Positions 1 through 5,646 of a stretch of 5,646 nt of DNA are shown piece after piece. Under the pieces are notes generated by a model that worked only from the letters and a program-made list of their open reading frames with translations, did no database searches and had not been told where the DNA came from. The DNA lies in assembly GCA_949127645.1 (NCBI GenBank), contig CASBQM010000078.1, forward strand, positions 1 through 5,646. The letters run 5' to 3'. This DNA comes from Synechococcales cyanobacterium PMM_0036. Lineage in GTDB: Bacteria; Cyanobacteriota; Cyanobacteriia; Elainellales; Elainellaceae. Both the position numbers and the translations under genes were made by a program. Within the stretch, counting starts at the first letter, position 1. The number at the start of each line of letters is the position of its first letter.

Positions 1-807
1 GATCAGACAGTAGATGCTCAGTTTTGGCGGCGACTGATGGTTTGGGGAGGGGCGATCGCCGCTATTCTTCTCCTGTCTGTTATGGTACGCAACTGGCAAA
101 CCCTGACGGCATCTCCGCTGACAAAATCAGGTGCGGTTCCCAAGGAGGCAATTAATTCAGGCTCACCAGAGTTAAGCTCATCCGTAGGCGGCGCTGCGAT
201 CGATCCGGCATCGCCTCTAGGATCGGTGCAAATCGCTATTCAATCTGGGCAATATGAAGACGCAAAGCAGCAGCTTCAAGCGATTCCAACGGATCGTCAA
301 AACGATGACTACCTAAATTTGCTGCAACAGGCAAATCGAGGCATTCTTAGCGAAGCTCGAACCATTCTCAGCCGATCGCGGGAAGCTTCAGCCGAGAATC
401 AAGCCTCTGATTTTGCCGATGCGATCGCCAAAGCCCGACAAATCAAGCTAGGTCAGCCGCTGTTTGAAGAAGCCCACATAGATATCGATCGCTGGAGCCG
501 AATCATTTTAGACATGGCTCAGGGAAGAGCCGATCGCAAAAACGGTAGCTCTACTCCAACGGCTGCCAGCAACTATGGTGCTGCCATAGCCTCAGCACAG
601 CTTGTGCCAAACGATAACCCCAAAATTTACGCCCAAGCTCAGCAGGCGATCGATCAGTGGAGCCAATTGGTCTTGGGTTTAGCCAGCGATCGTGCTAGAG
701 ATGGAGACTATGATTTAGCGATCAAGGCAGCTCAGCTTATTCCTCAGAATACGCCCAGCTATACCGCCGCTCAAGAGGCGATCGCAAAGTGGAACAAGCA
801 GCCCTAG
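1..807 (+). CDS. Membrane-anchored protein with C-terminal helical repeats, function unknown (5' end outside window)
   Basis: I do not recognise a named family. The reading frame is open from base 1, and 12 codons (DQTVDAQFWRRL) precede the first ATG at 37, so the real start is probably upstream and the gene is partial. Counting from that ATG, residues 3-17 are a hydrophobic segment (GGAIAAILLLSVMV) with arginines before and after, which fits one membrane helix or an uncleaved signal anchor. A low-complexity Ser/Pro/Gly/Ala linker follows (about 25-62), then a helical region (63-118), then three related repeats (about 124-252) with the pattern [D/N][F/Y]..AI..A..[I/V]....P.(Y/F)..A...I..W. 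I infer that the soluble part lies in the periplasm and acts in protein-protein contact, like other TPR-like scaffolds. No catalytic motif is visible. The gene ends with TAG at 805-807. HIP1 sites at 52, 421 and 778 and about 55% GC (33 of 60 bases in 421-480) suggest a native gene. Confidence 0.8.
   Translation, partial: DQTVDAQFWRRLMVWGGAIAAILLLSVMVRNWQTLTASPLTKSGAVPKEAINSGSPELSSSVGGAAIDPASPLGSVQIAIQSGQYEDAKQQLQAIPTDRQNDDYLNLLQQANRGILSEARTILSRSREASAENQASDFADAIAKARQIKLGQPLFEEAHIDIDRWSRIILDMAQGRADRKNGSSTPTAASNYGAAIASAQLVPNDNPKIYAQAQQAIDQWSQLVLGLASDRARDGDYDLAIKAAQLIPQNTPSYTAAQEAIAKWNKQP
409..792 (+). repeat. Three degenerate protein repeats within the membrane-anchored protein
   Basis: Three units align by eye. 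Counted from the ATG at 37, they begin at D125-F126, N179-Y180 and D224-Y225, and their conserved tryptophans are W153, W208 and W252. Unit spacing is about 45 residues, with an extra Ser/Thr-rich insert of about 9 residues after unit 1. The shared core is an AI..A..I/V motif, a Pro-containing turn, and an A...I..W helix. The third unit is cut short by the stop codon just after its tryptophan. This is protein-level repetition. The DNA copies have diverged, so the duplication is not recent. Confidence 0.6.
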
Positions 808-908
808 TGCGTATTGAGGGTCGGTATCAGGAGAGGCCTTCAATTTTTAGACTAGAAATTTAAATTCTCTTGCTGACTTTATTCTAGCTATGTTGAGGCG
901 GATAACTA

Positions 909-917
909 TGCTAGAAT
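909..917 (+). promoter_or_regulatory. Candidate extended -10 promoter for tRNA-Val
   Basis: TGC followed by TAGAAT (912-917) matches an extended -10 element, with 5 of 6 positions matching TATAAT. It ends 13 bases before the tRNA's first base, which puts a start site near 924 and a leader of about 7 bases. No convincing -35 box lies 16-18 bases upstream. TTGAGG at 893-898 is too close, with a 13-base spacer. The call rests on the -10 element and its position only. Confidence 0.4.
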
Positions 918-930
918 TGATGACTGTCCC

Positions 931-1004
931 GGACGCATAGCTCAGTTGGTTAGAGCACCACGTTGACATCGTGGGGGTCACTGGTTCGAGTCCAGTTGTG
1001 TCCA
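931..1004 (+). tRNA. tRNA-Val (anticodon GAC)
   Basis: A full cloverleaf can be folded by hand. The acceptor stem pairs GGACGCA (931-937) with TGTGTCC (997-1003) with one G-U wobble, and the discriminator base is A1004. The D arm is GCTC/GAGC. The anticodon stem pairs CCACG (958-962) with CGTGG (970-974) around the loop TTGACAT, giving anticodon GAC at 965-967. The variable region is GGGTC (975-979). The T stem pairs ACTGG with CCAGT around TTCGAGT (985-991). The anticodon reads GUC and, by wobble, GUU valine codons. CCA is not encoded: TCCA ends at 1004 and is followed by TACTCT, so CCA must be added after transcription. No intron is present. Confidence 0.97.
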
Positions 1005-1021
1005 TACTCTGAAGATGCGCA

Positions 1022-1062
1022 TTACAAGTTGGATGGAGGCTGGGTCTCGATCCAACTTGTAA
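1022..1062. terminator. Strong hairpin between converging tRNA-Val and methyltransferase genes, likely bidirectional terminator
   Basis: TTACAAGTTGGAT (1022-1034) and ATCCAACTTGTAA (1050-1062) form a perfect 13-bp stem. Past a G-G mismatch, GAG (1036-1038) pairs with CTC (1046-1048), leaving a small apical loop. The structure starts 17 bases after the tRNA on the + strand and 5 bases after the methyltransferase stop on the minus strand, so it is well placed to end both transcripts. Neither side has a clear U-tract, so it is not a textbook intrinsic terminator. It may instead protect 3' ends or act with another factor. Confidence 0.55.
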
Positions 1063-1067
1063 AAGAT

Positions 1068-1985
1068 TTACCAAGCAGAGATGTATGGATTATCTGGAAG
1101 ATTTGTGATTTCGTATCCTTCTTGAGTCAAACGTCTAATTAGCTCTTGAGAGGGTTTCTGCTTAAAGATAATGGCTGTAATTAATCCATAATCTGTAAGA
1201 CCAAATCTACAAAGTAAGTCTTTGAACTTAATTGCCTTTCTCACTTTTTTTTGTAAAGGTCCATCATCTGAAAGTTTTTCATACTCAACCCCCTCAAAAT
1301 ACATATCGTGAGTTCCTTTAAAGGCTACCACTTTATAATTTAGACCTAGAGCAACTTTTTCTATTTCTCTTCTGGAGATGCAATACACGTAGTTGCCAGA
1401 TTCTTCAAAATCGTGTTTATTTTCTTTTCTCTGAAGCAGCAGCTTAATTGAGACTCTTAAGTTTCTGAAAAGAATCTCAGAAATTTTACTATTCACATAA
1501 AAATCATTTGGCTCAATTAATACAACGCCCTTATTTGCCACTCGCAGCATTTCATAAAGGGCAAGCATAGGTCGAGGAAAGTGATGATAAGCCTCTTTAC
1601 AAAAAGCATAATCAAAGTCGGAATCTTTGAATGATAAAGCCTCAGCATTTTCCTTTTTATATTCAGAAATGTATCCAGCTTCTTTCGCTTCTTCTAGTAA
1701 GGTATCTGATATATCAGATGCCAGAGCGTTGCAGCCTTTATCTAAAATATATTTGGCATCATTGCCATATCTACCATCACCCACAGTCAGCCACTTTGCT
1801 TTTGGCTCTGCCATCAAAATTGGGTCAATAGTTTGATACATTCGTCGATGTCGCCATGCATCAACGGTATCCTTCGCAAACCATGTCTTTGCATGGGCTG
1901 ATTTCTCGCCCTCTTGGCTATATTCTTGAAAGTGACCCGCGTGTTGCTCATAGCTCTTTTCCTGAAAATTCTTTGCGGAATCCAT
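1068..1985 (-). CDS. Class I SAM-dependent methyltransferase (Methyltransf_11-like)
   Basis: This protein of 305 residues transfers a methyl group from S-adenosylmethionine. The acceptor is unknown, but a sugar or glycan substrate fits the neighbouring glycosyltransferases. Visible Rossmann-fold motifs are motif I WLTVGDGRYG (65-74, a GxGxxG SAM-binding loop), the acidic residue D91 in ASDIS that would hold the ribose, the motif around NAEALSF (113-119) through DFDYAF (123-128), then HHFPRP (134-139) and the strand VVLIEPND (154-161). The roughly 145 C-terminal residues have no motif I can name and may form a substrate lid. The ATG at 1985 is supported by an AGGAG site 9 bases upstream. The stop is TAA at 1070-1068. 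No signal peptide or membrane segment is seen, so it should be cytoplasmic. The gene is AT-rich: 35% GC in 1141-1200 and 27% in 1441-1500, against about 52% in samples of the next glycosyltransferase. It has no CGATCG core, which suggests horizontal transfer. Confidence 0.9.
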   Translation of the reverse strand: MDSAKNFQEKSYEQHAGHFQEYSQEGEKSAHAKTWFAKDTVDAWRHRRMYQTIDPILMAEPKAKWLTVGDGRYGNDAKYILDKGCNALASDISDTLLEEAKEAGYISEYKKENAEALSFKDSDFDYAFCKEAYHHFPRPMLALYEMLRVANKGVVLIEPNDFYVNSKISEILFRNLRVSIKLLLQRKENKHDFEESGNYVYCISRREIEKVALGLNYKVVAFKGTHDMYFEGVEYEKLSDDGPLQKKVRKAIKFKDLLCRFGLTDYGLITAIIFKQKPSQELIRRLTQEGYEITNLPDNPYISAW

Positions 1986-1994
1986 TATTGTTAT

Positions 1995-1999
1995 CTCCT
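1995..1999 (-). promoter_or_regulatory. Ribosome binding site of the methyltransferase
   Basis: On the minus strand AGGAG is followed by nine bases (ATAACAATA) and the ATG at 1985. It is the clearest Shine-Dalgarno sequence in the window and fixes the start of this gene. Confidence 0.75.
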
Positions 2000-2100
2000 A
2001 CGTTTTTTCGGGTAAGGTTATGGTAGATTAGCATCATTAGATTTGAGGTATGACCCTGTGCGATCGTGAGTTTTGAATTGAGAAAATTTAGTAGATCGGA

Positions 2101-2129
2101 TTTGTAAATCTAATTGTTTACAGCATCAA
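2101..2129 (-). promoter_or_regulatory. Weak candidate promoter for the methyltransferase
   Basis: On the minus strand TTGATG (2129-2124) and TACAAA (2106-2101) are separated by 17 bases, and each box matches 4 of 6 consensus positions. Transcription would start near 2094, leaving a leader of about 110 bases. An inverted repeat GTAAA/TTTAC with an 8-base gap (2104-2121) lies across the spacer and the -10 box, as an operator might. The match is weak and the gene could equally be read from the glycosyltransferase upstream. Confidence 0.22.
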
Positions 2130-2154
2130 TCCTGATATTTGTATAGCTTCTAGA

Positions 2155-2216
2155 AGGTGATCTCACCTCTCGAAGTTTACTCTAATTAATGAGAGGTATA
2201 ACAGCACCAATTGGTG
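2155..2216. repeat. Cluster of overlapping inverted repeats upstream of the methyltransferase
   Basis: The gap between the methyltransferase and the preceding glycosyltransferase (1986-2245, 260 bases) holds three linked dyads. AGGTGA (2155-2160) faces TCACCT (2163-2168). ACCTCTC (2165-2171) faces GAGAGGT (2191-2197) across 19 bases. CACCAATTGGTG (2205-2216) is a perfect 12-base palindrome. The first two share bases 2165-2168, so a transcript could form only one at a time. No run of U follows on either strand. The cluster could be a leader switch, a protein-binding site or a terminator of the glycosyltransferase transcript. Confidence 0.5.
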
Positions 2217-2245
2217 TAAATTCAGCCATTTGATCATTAGAAAAA

Positions 2246-3472
2246 TTAGCTTGCTAACTCAATTATCTGTTTGCAAGTCTCATCAAATGCTTGCCCAATG
2301 GAATCCCAGCTAAACTCATCTCTCACCCGCCGTTGTCCAGCTTGTCCGAGCCGAAGACGAAGATCAGCATCTTTAGCTAAACGATTCATTGCATTAGCAA
2401 GGTCTTGAATGGTTTGCTCTGGATTGTGGGCGGGAACCTTGATACCAGTCTCGTGCGTTACCTGCATAGCGGGACCACCTAAATCCAGGCATATGACAGG
2501 TCTCCCAGCAGCCATTCCTTCTAGACAAGTCCATCCTCCAGAGTCATGCAAACTAGGATGAACAAGGACATGAGATTGTGCTAGCCGTGCCAGGGTTTCT
2601 TCGCGGGGCAATCTGCCAAAGAATTTGACTTGAGAACTAATGTTTAGCTTTTCGCAAAGTGCTTCGAGTCGCTTTCGCTCTGAGCCATTGCCCAACAGCC
2701 AATACTCAGCATTAGGAATATTGGCGACATGAAAAGCCATAATTGATAAATGATAGGCTTTCCAATGCAGCAATCTGCCCATGCTAATAAACCGAATAGG
2801 CGCATCAGATGGTAGGGATTGTCGAGCTAAGCGCTCTATTTCATCGGTGGATAAACCTGACTCAGAACAAAGATTAATATTTTCTGCGCCCAGATACGCT
2901 AGGCGCTTTGCCGTGTCGTCTGTAGTAGCCTGAGCTAATAGGCTTCGGCGAGCGGTCATGCGGGTGAATGGATCAAGCTCACCTACTCTTTGTGCCCAAG
3001 TTCGTAGGGTTTCATAGGTTTGACCATAAAGGCTAAAGTCTTTCCAAAAAGGTTTTGGTGCAGATTCTCCTCCTCCTACAGGACCCCAGATGAATGGAAC
3101 TGGAAGCAGCGATAGGAAGCTTGGAGACCAGTATTTAACGTAAGTGACGTGCCGAATAACGTCAAACTTAACTTCTTTTTGAAGCGATCGACCTATAAAA
3201 TAAGCCTGAATTTGCCAAAGATAGTAATGAAGCTGCACGGCTCCTTGAGTATCTCGCCAGTCTGATGTCCAGTTCAACGGATCGAAATAGATGAAGTGAA
3301 GATTGGGAAGCTGTTGGCGATGTAATTCAGCTTCAATTGCCGAGCGATAAAACGATCGCGTTAGCACCCATACTTCGTGATGTTTTGCAGCCTGTAGGAC
3401 GACATTCCAGCCCACACCCTCTTCGGAACCTCGGTTAGGTTCGCAGGCATAAGCAGAGAGCAAAAGTTTCAT
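2246..3472 (-). CDS. GT4-family glycosyltransferase (GT-B fold)
   Basis: This enzyme of 408 residues, a usual length for GT4, would transfer a sugar from a nucleotide-sugar donor to a growing glycan at the inner face of the cytoplasmic membrane. The N-terminal Rossmann domain opens with MKLLLSAYACEPNRGSEEGVGW (residues 1-22), whose GSEEGVGW is the glycine-rich loop. PFIWGPVGGGE (126-136) is a second conserved turn. The C-terminal donor domain has ISMGRLLHWKAYH (229-241; K238 is the expected phosphate-binding lysine, followed by Ala where Gly is usual), GNGSERKRLE (261-270) and HDSGGWTCLEGMAAGRPV (309-326). The EX7E position reads D310-x7-E318, a conservative change. The ATG at 3472 follows the purine stretch GGAAAA. 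A possible extended -10 (TGCTATAGA, 3546-3538) lies in the 104-base gap upstream. The stop is TAA. Donor and acceptor sugars cannot be assigned. Confidence 0.92.
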   Translation of the reverse strand: MKLLLSAYACEPNRGSEEGVGWNVVLQAAKHHEVWVLTRSFYRSAIEAELHRQQLPNLHFIYFDPLNWTSDWRDTQGAVQLHYYLWQIQAYFIGRSLQKEVKFDVIRHVTYVKYWSPSFLSLLPVPFIWGPVGGGESAPKPFWKDFSLYGQTYETLRTWAQRVGELDPFTRMTARRSLLAQATTDDTAKRLAYLGAENINLCSESGLSTDEIERLARQSLPSDAPIRFISMGRLLHWKAYHLSIMAFHVANIPNAEYWLLGNGSERKRLEALCEKLNISSQVKFFGRLPREETLARLAQSHVLVHPSLHDSGGWTCLEGMAAGRPVICLDLGGPAMQVTHETGIKVPAHNPEQTIQDLANAMNRLAKDADLRLRLGQAGQRRVRDEFSWDSIGQAFDETCKQIIELAS

Positions 3473-3576
3473 AGCTTTTCCAACGATTAGTGAATAGGTT
3501 ACTGTTGTCCAACTAAAACTGTGGCCTCGATGATATTTCTATAGCAGATGCAATGAACTAAGGTATGAAAAATCAT

Positions 3577-4740
3577 CTACGTTGCTTTTGCGATCGCTTT
3601 AACAAAGATCTGCATAGCCGAATCTAGGGTATATCCATCAATAATTTCTTTGGATTTTTTCCCCATCTCATCAATCAGATTTTTATTGGCAATGAAACAG
3701 TGCATTTTTTCGGCAATTTCTTTAGGTGCCTTCGGATCAATTAAATATCCGTTAACTCCTTCAACCATCAATTCCGAAGTACCCGCATATTTAGAACAAA
3801 GAATTGGCTTTTCAAAGACCATTGCCTCTAATGACACCATGCCCCATGTATCTTCAAAGGTTGGAAACACGAAAACATCAGACTTTTGAAAATAGGTGCC
3901 TAGCTGATCATAGTTTTTTCGTCCTAGCCAGATTACTTGTTCTGTAAGATGTTTGACGCGAGTTATCTCTTCTAGGCGATCGCGCTCTGAGCCTTCTCCA
4001 ATCATCAAAAGCGTGTAGTCAGAACAGCCTTTTTTCTTGAGAATTGCACAGGCTTCTAGTAGCTCATGTATACCTTTCCTATTAACTATTTGACCAACAA
4101 ATAAGAAAATAGGATGCTTCAGGTTAGAGAAATCAAAATCAAGTTCTTGGTGCTTCTGAAGCATGGCACTTCTATCAGGCAAAAGGTAAGGTCCAAGAAC
4201 AATTTTTTCTTCATCAACCTTAAGAAATTGACTCAGATACTCTTTTGCAGACTTTGTATTGGCAATAAATGCGTCTGAATGATTGGAGATGAATTGTCGA
4301 GTTGCAGAGCGAAGCTTTGAATCTTTGAAGTCTGAGCTAGGTGTACTTCCTTCATAGAGGATAATAATTTTCCAGTTAAACAGAGGCTTAAGAATAACTG
4401 CTAGTAAAGACCACATAGAAAAAGCATTTGCAATAATTGCATGAGGTCTAAACTGAGCAAGATATAGAATAATATTGAAGGGCAAACTTAAGAATCCATG
4501 CTGATAACCTGTGCCCTTTCGATCGATCAAAATAGAATTAATATCACCAACTTGAAAAACTGCACTTGCATAAGGTGCTTTCTGATCGAACTCTGCCCAT
4601 ACTCGGGTGGTGTAAAATATAGTATTTTGGAAGATTTTTAGGAAATCGCTCCAAATTGGCTGCCAATGCGCGCCTGCCTCTGCTGAGGGCATTAACCAGG
4701 CAATTCGGAGGTTCTCAAGTCTTTTCCCATCGGCTGTCAT
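3577..4740 (-). CDS. GT4-family glycosyltransferase (GT-B fold)
   Basis: This second sugar transferase of 387 residues lies in the same direction as its neighbours. The acceptor-binding N-terminal half is divergent: it starts near LRIAWLMPS (11-19) and has hydrophobic stretches at about 86-96 and 107-120 that may help it sit on the membrane. The donor domain is typical: FLFVGQIVNRKGIHELLEA (212-230; R221-K222 are the expected phosphate contacts), GEGSERDRLE (248-257), and FPTFEDTWGMVSLEAM (292-307). The EX7E motif again appears as D297-x7-E305, with E296 beside it; EDTWG variants occur in known GT4 members. KYAGTSELMVEGVNGYLID (317-335) closes the donor site. The ATG at 4740 is 20 bases after the stop of the preceding glycosyltransferase, which suggests one transcript. 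The stop is TAG at 3579-3577. GC is intermediate (27 and 26 of 60 bases in two sampled lines), and HIP1 sites at 3590 and 3976 argue for a resident gene. Sugar specificity is unknown. Confidence 0.92.
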   Translation of the reverse strand: MTADGKRLENLRIAWLMPSAEAGAHWQPIWSDFLKIFQNTIFYTTRVWAEFDQKAPYASAVFQVGDINSILIDRKGTGYQHGFLSLPFNIILYLAQFRPHAIIANAFSMWSLLAVILKPLFNWKIIILYEGSTPSSDFKDSKLRSATRQFISNHSDAFIANTKSAKEYLSQFLKVDEEKIVLGPYLLPDRSAMLQKHQELDFDFSNLKHPIFLFVGQIVNRKGIHELLEACAILKKKGCSDYTLLMIGEGSERDRLEEITRVKHLTEQVIWLGRKNYDQLGTYFQKSDVFVFPTFEDTWGMVSLEAMVFEKPILCSKYAGTSELMVEGVNGYLIDPKAPKEIAEKMHCFIANKNLIDEMGKKSKEIIDGYTLDSAMQIFVKAIAKAT

Positions 4741-4760
4741 ATTAGTAAACCTGGCTGAAT

Positions 4761-5646
4761 TTAGAGGTTCTGAAAAACCGTTGCTGCAAATCGTTTAGCA
4801 TCATTTTCTTCAGAAAATTGCTTCATCTTCTCTGGGTTATGAAGCATTTCCTTAGCGTTCAAAAATTGAAGGAGTCCCTGAGCGATCGCCTCTATTTTTG
4901 TGGAGTCTACCGTTAGCCCCAGATGGTAGCGCCTTACAAGTTCGCCCATCAGTCCATAGTCCGTGCTAATCACAGGCTTTCCGGCGGCGGCAGCCAGGAG
5001 TAGGATACCGCTCATACCCACATGGTGCTGATACAGTGCCAGCACTCCATCTGCTAATTGAAAATAGGTACATACCTCCTCTTCAGTAACAAACTTAAAG
5101 TGAGGAATGATTTGCACGGGTTGAATCTGACAAAGTGAGTCAATCTGTGTACAGATATCAGCCTTTTCATCAGGATCAGCTTGACCTACGACTAAGATGC
5201 AAAGCTGTTGACAAACCTCTGAAGGCAAATTTCGCAGACTGTCTAAAAGCTGATAGATTCCTTTTCGCCCGTCTATAAACCCAAACAGAAGAAACACTGT
5301 CTTATCAGGGTGAATTTTGTGTTTTTCTCGTAAGGTTTGCGGCTGTAGCGAACTAAGATCAGGAATTTCTACCGGGTCGGCTAGCGGGATAGCCCTGGCA
5401 TCTGGATAAATCTGTTTTATAGTCTGATCAACCAATGGATCAAGGCAAAAGAGGGTATAAAGCTTAGGATTTTGGAGAGTTTGATGTAGAAAAAGCCGTT
5501 CTCTACACTGTTGTAGCCACTCCTTTCCTGAGAAGCGGTAGTTAACAAAAGTTGAGTAGTGGAATGTGGGGCGAAAATATATACCTGAAATAGGACAAGG
5601 AGGTTGAAAGCCTAGCGTCAGCGGTAACTCACAAGTGTCAAGATAC
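4761..5646 (-). CDS. Divergent GT4-like glycosyltransferase, N-terminus beyond the right edge
   Basis: The frame is open from the stop TAA (4763-4761) to the window edge, giving 294 visible residues, so the start lies outside. A TTG at 5435 is internal: the codons before it continue as protein, including GIYFRPTFHY and KLYTLFCLDPLVDQ. Counting visible residues, the rest of an acceptor domain covers about 1-70. The donor domain has TVFLLFGFIDGRKGI (about 116-130; R-K are the usual phosphate contacts), LVVGQADPDE (about 151-160), and YQHHVGMSGILLLAAAAGKPV (about 205-225). GLMGELV follows. The usual EX7E of GT4 is missing: both acidic positions are hydrophobic (Val and Leu when aligned on AAGKPV). 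The enzyme may use another base, or this may be a subfamily trait. It precedes the next glycosyltransferase by 20 bases. Its role is presumably another sugar addition in the same glycan. Confidence 0.85.
   Translation of the reverse strand, partial: YLDTCELPLTLGFQPPCPISGIYFRPTFHYSTFVNYRFSGKEWLQQCRERLFLHQTLQNPKLYTLFCLDPLVDQTIKQIYPDARAIPLADPVEIPDLSSLQPQTLREKHKIHPDKTVFLLFGFIDGRKGIYQLLDSLRNLPSEVCQQLCILVVGQADPDEKADICTQIDSLCQIQPVQIIPHFKFVTEEEVCTYFQLADGVLALYQHHVGMSGILLLAAAAGKPVISTDYGLMGELVRRYHLGLTVDSTKIEAIAQGLLQFLNAKEMLHNPEKMKQFSEENDAKRFAATVFQNL

Noticed and set aside
808..850. A terminator for the first gene (GGCC-rich stretch followed by ATTTTT)
   Set aside because: No stem of more than a few base pairs forms before the T-run, so it cannot be supported.
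847..1074. A 75-codon minus-strand open frame across the tRNA
   Set aside because: It is the antisense of tRNA-Val. Its TGLEPVTPTMSTWCSNQLSYA-type translation is a familiar artefact of tRNA genes read backwards, and it covers the hairpin too.
1627..1836. Two overlapping + strand open frames of 66-69 codons
   Set aside because: Both lie wholly inside the methyltransferase on the opposite strand, which has clear family motifs. They lack a convincing ribosome binding site or recognisable protein features.
991..3272. GTCCAGTT in the tRNA 3' end and again near 3265 as possible integration-site repeats
   Set aside because: Eight bases are expected by chance at this scale, the second copy is inside a conserved glycosyltransferase gene, and no integrase is present.
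3650..3889. A 79-codon + strand open frame
   Set aside because: It is antisense to the conserved donor domain of the 387-residue glycosyltransferase.
5433..5435. TTG as start of the right-hand glycosyltransferase
   Set aside because: The frame is open upstream to the window edge and encodes plausible protein, and GT4 enzymes need an N-terminal domain, so the gene is simply cut by the window.

Overview
The window comes from a cyanobacterium, most likely a filamentous or Leptolyngbya/Oscillatoria-like type, although the genus cannot be fixed from sequence alone. The main evidence is six copies of the octamer GCGATCGC (HIP1), the highly iterated palindrome of many cyanobacterial genomes, plus many further CGATCG cores. 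By chance, about 0.1 copies would be expected in a window this size.

Layout. The left end (1-807, + strand) holds the 3' part of a gene for a single-pass membrane protein. Its exported part carries a three-fold W-containing alpha-helical repeat. A tRNA-Val(GAC) gene follows on the + strand (931-1004), with a candidate extended -10 promoter just upstream. Everything to the right is on the minus strand and converges on the tRNA. In transcription order these are a GT4-type glycosyltransferase cut by the right edge (4761->5646), a second GT4 glycosyltransferase (3577-4740), a third (2246-3472), and a class I SAM-dependent methyltransferase (1068-1985). A strong hairpin (1022-1062) sits between the converging tRNA and methyltransferase.

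How the genes may work together. Three consecutive glycosyltransferases followed by a methyltransferase look like the end of a surface-polysaccharide cluster (exopolysaccharide, O-antigen or glycan side chain). The glycosyltransferases would add sugars one at a time to a lipid-linked acceptor at the cytoplasmic membrane. The methyltransferase could decorate or cap the glycan, but its substrate is not readable from sequence. The first two glycosyltransferases are 20 bp apart and probably co-transcribed. The gaps of 104 and 260 bp leave room for separate promoters before the third glycosyltransferase and the methyltransferase. The methyltransferase is clearly more AT-rich than its neighbours and has no HIP1 site or CGATCG core, which suggests later acquisition.

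I see no CRISPR array, transposase, toxin-antitoxin pair or evident new defence system. The observations most worth a second look are the overlapping inverted repeats ahead of the methyltransferase, the hairpin behind it, and the absence of the EX7E motif in the glycosyltransferase at the right edge.
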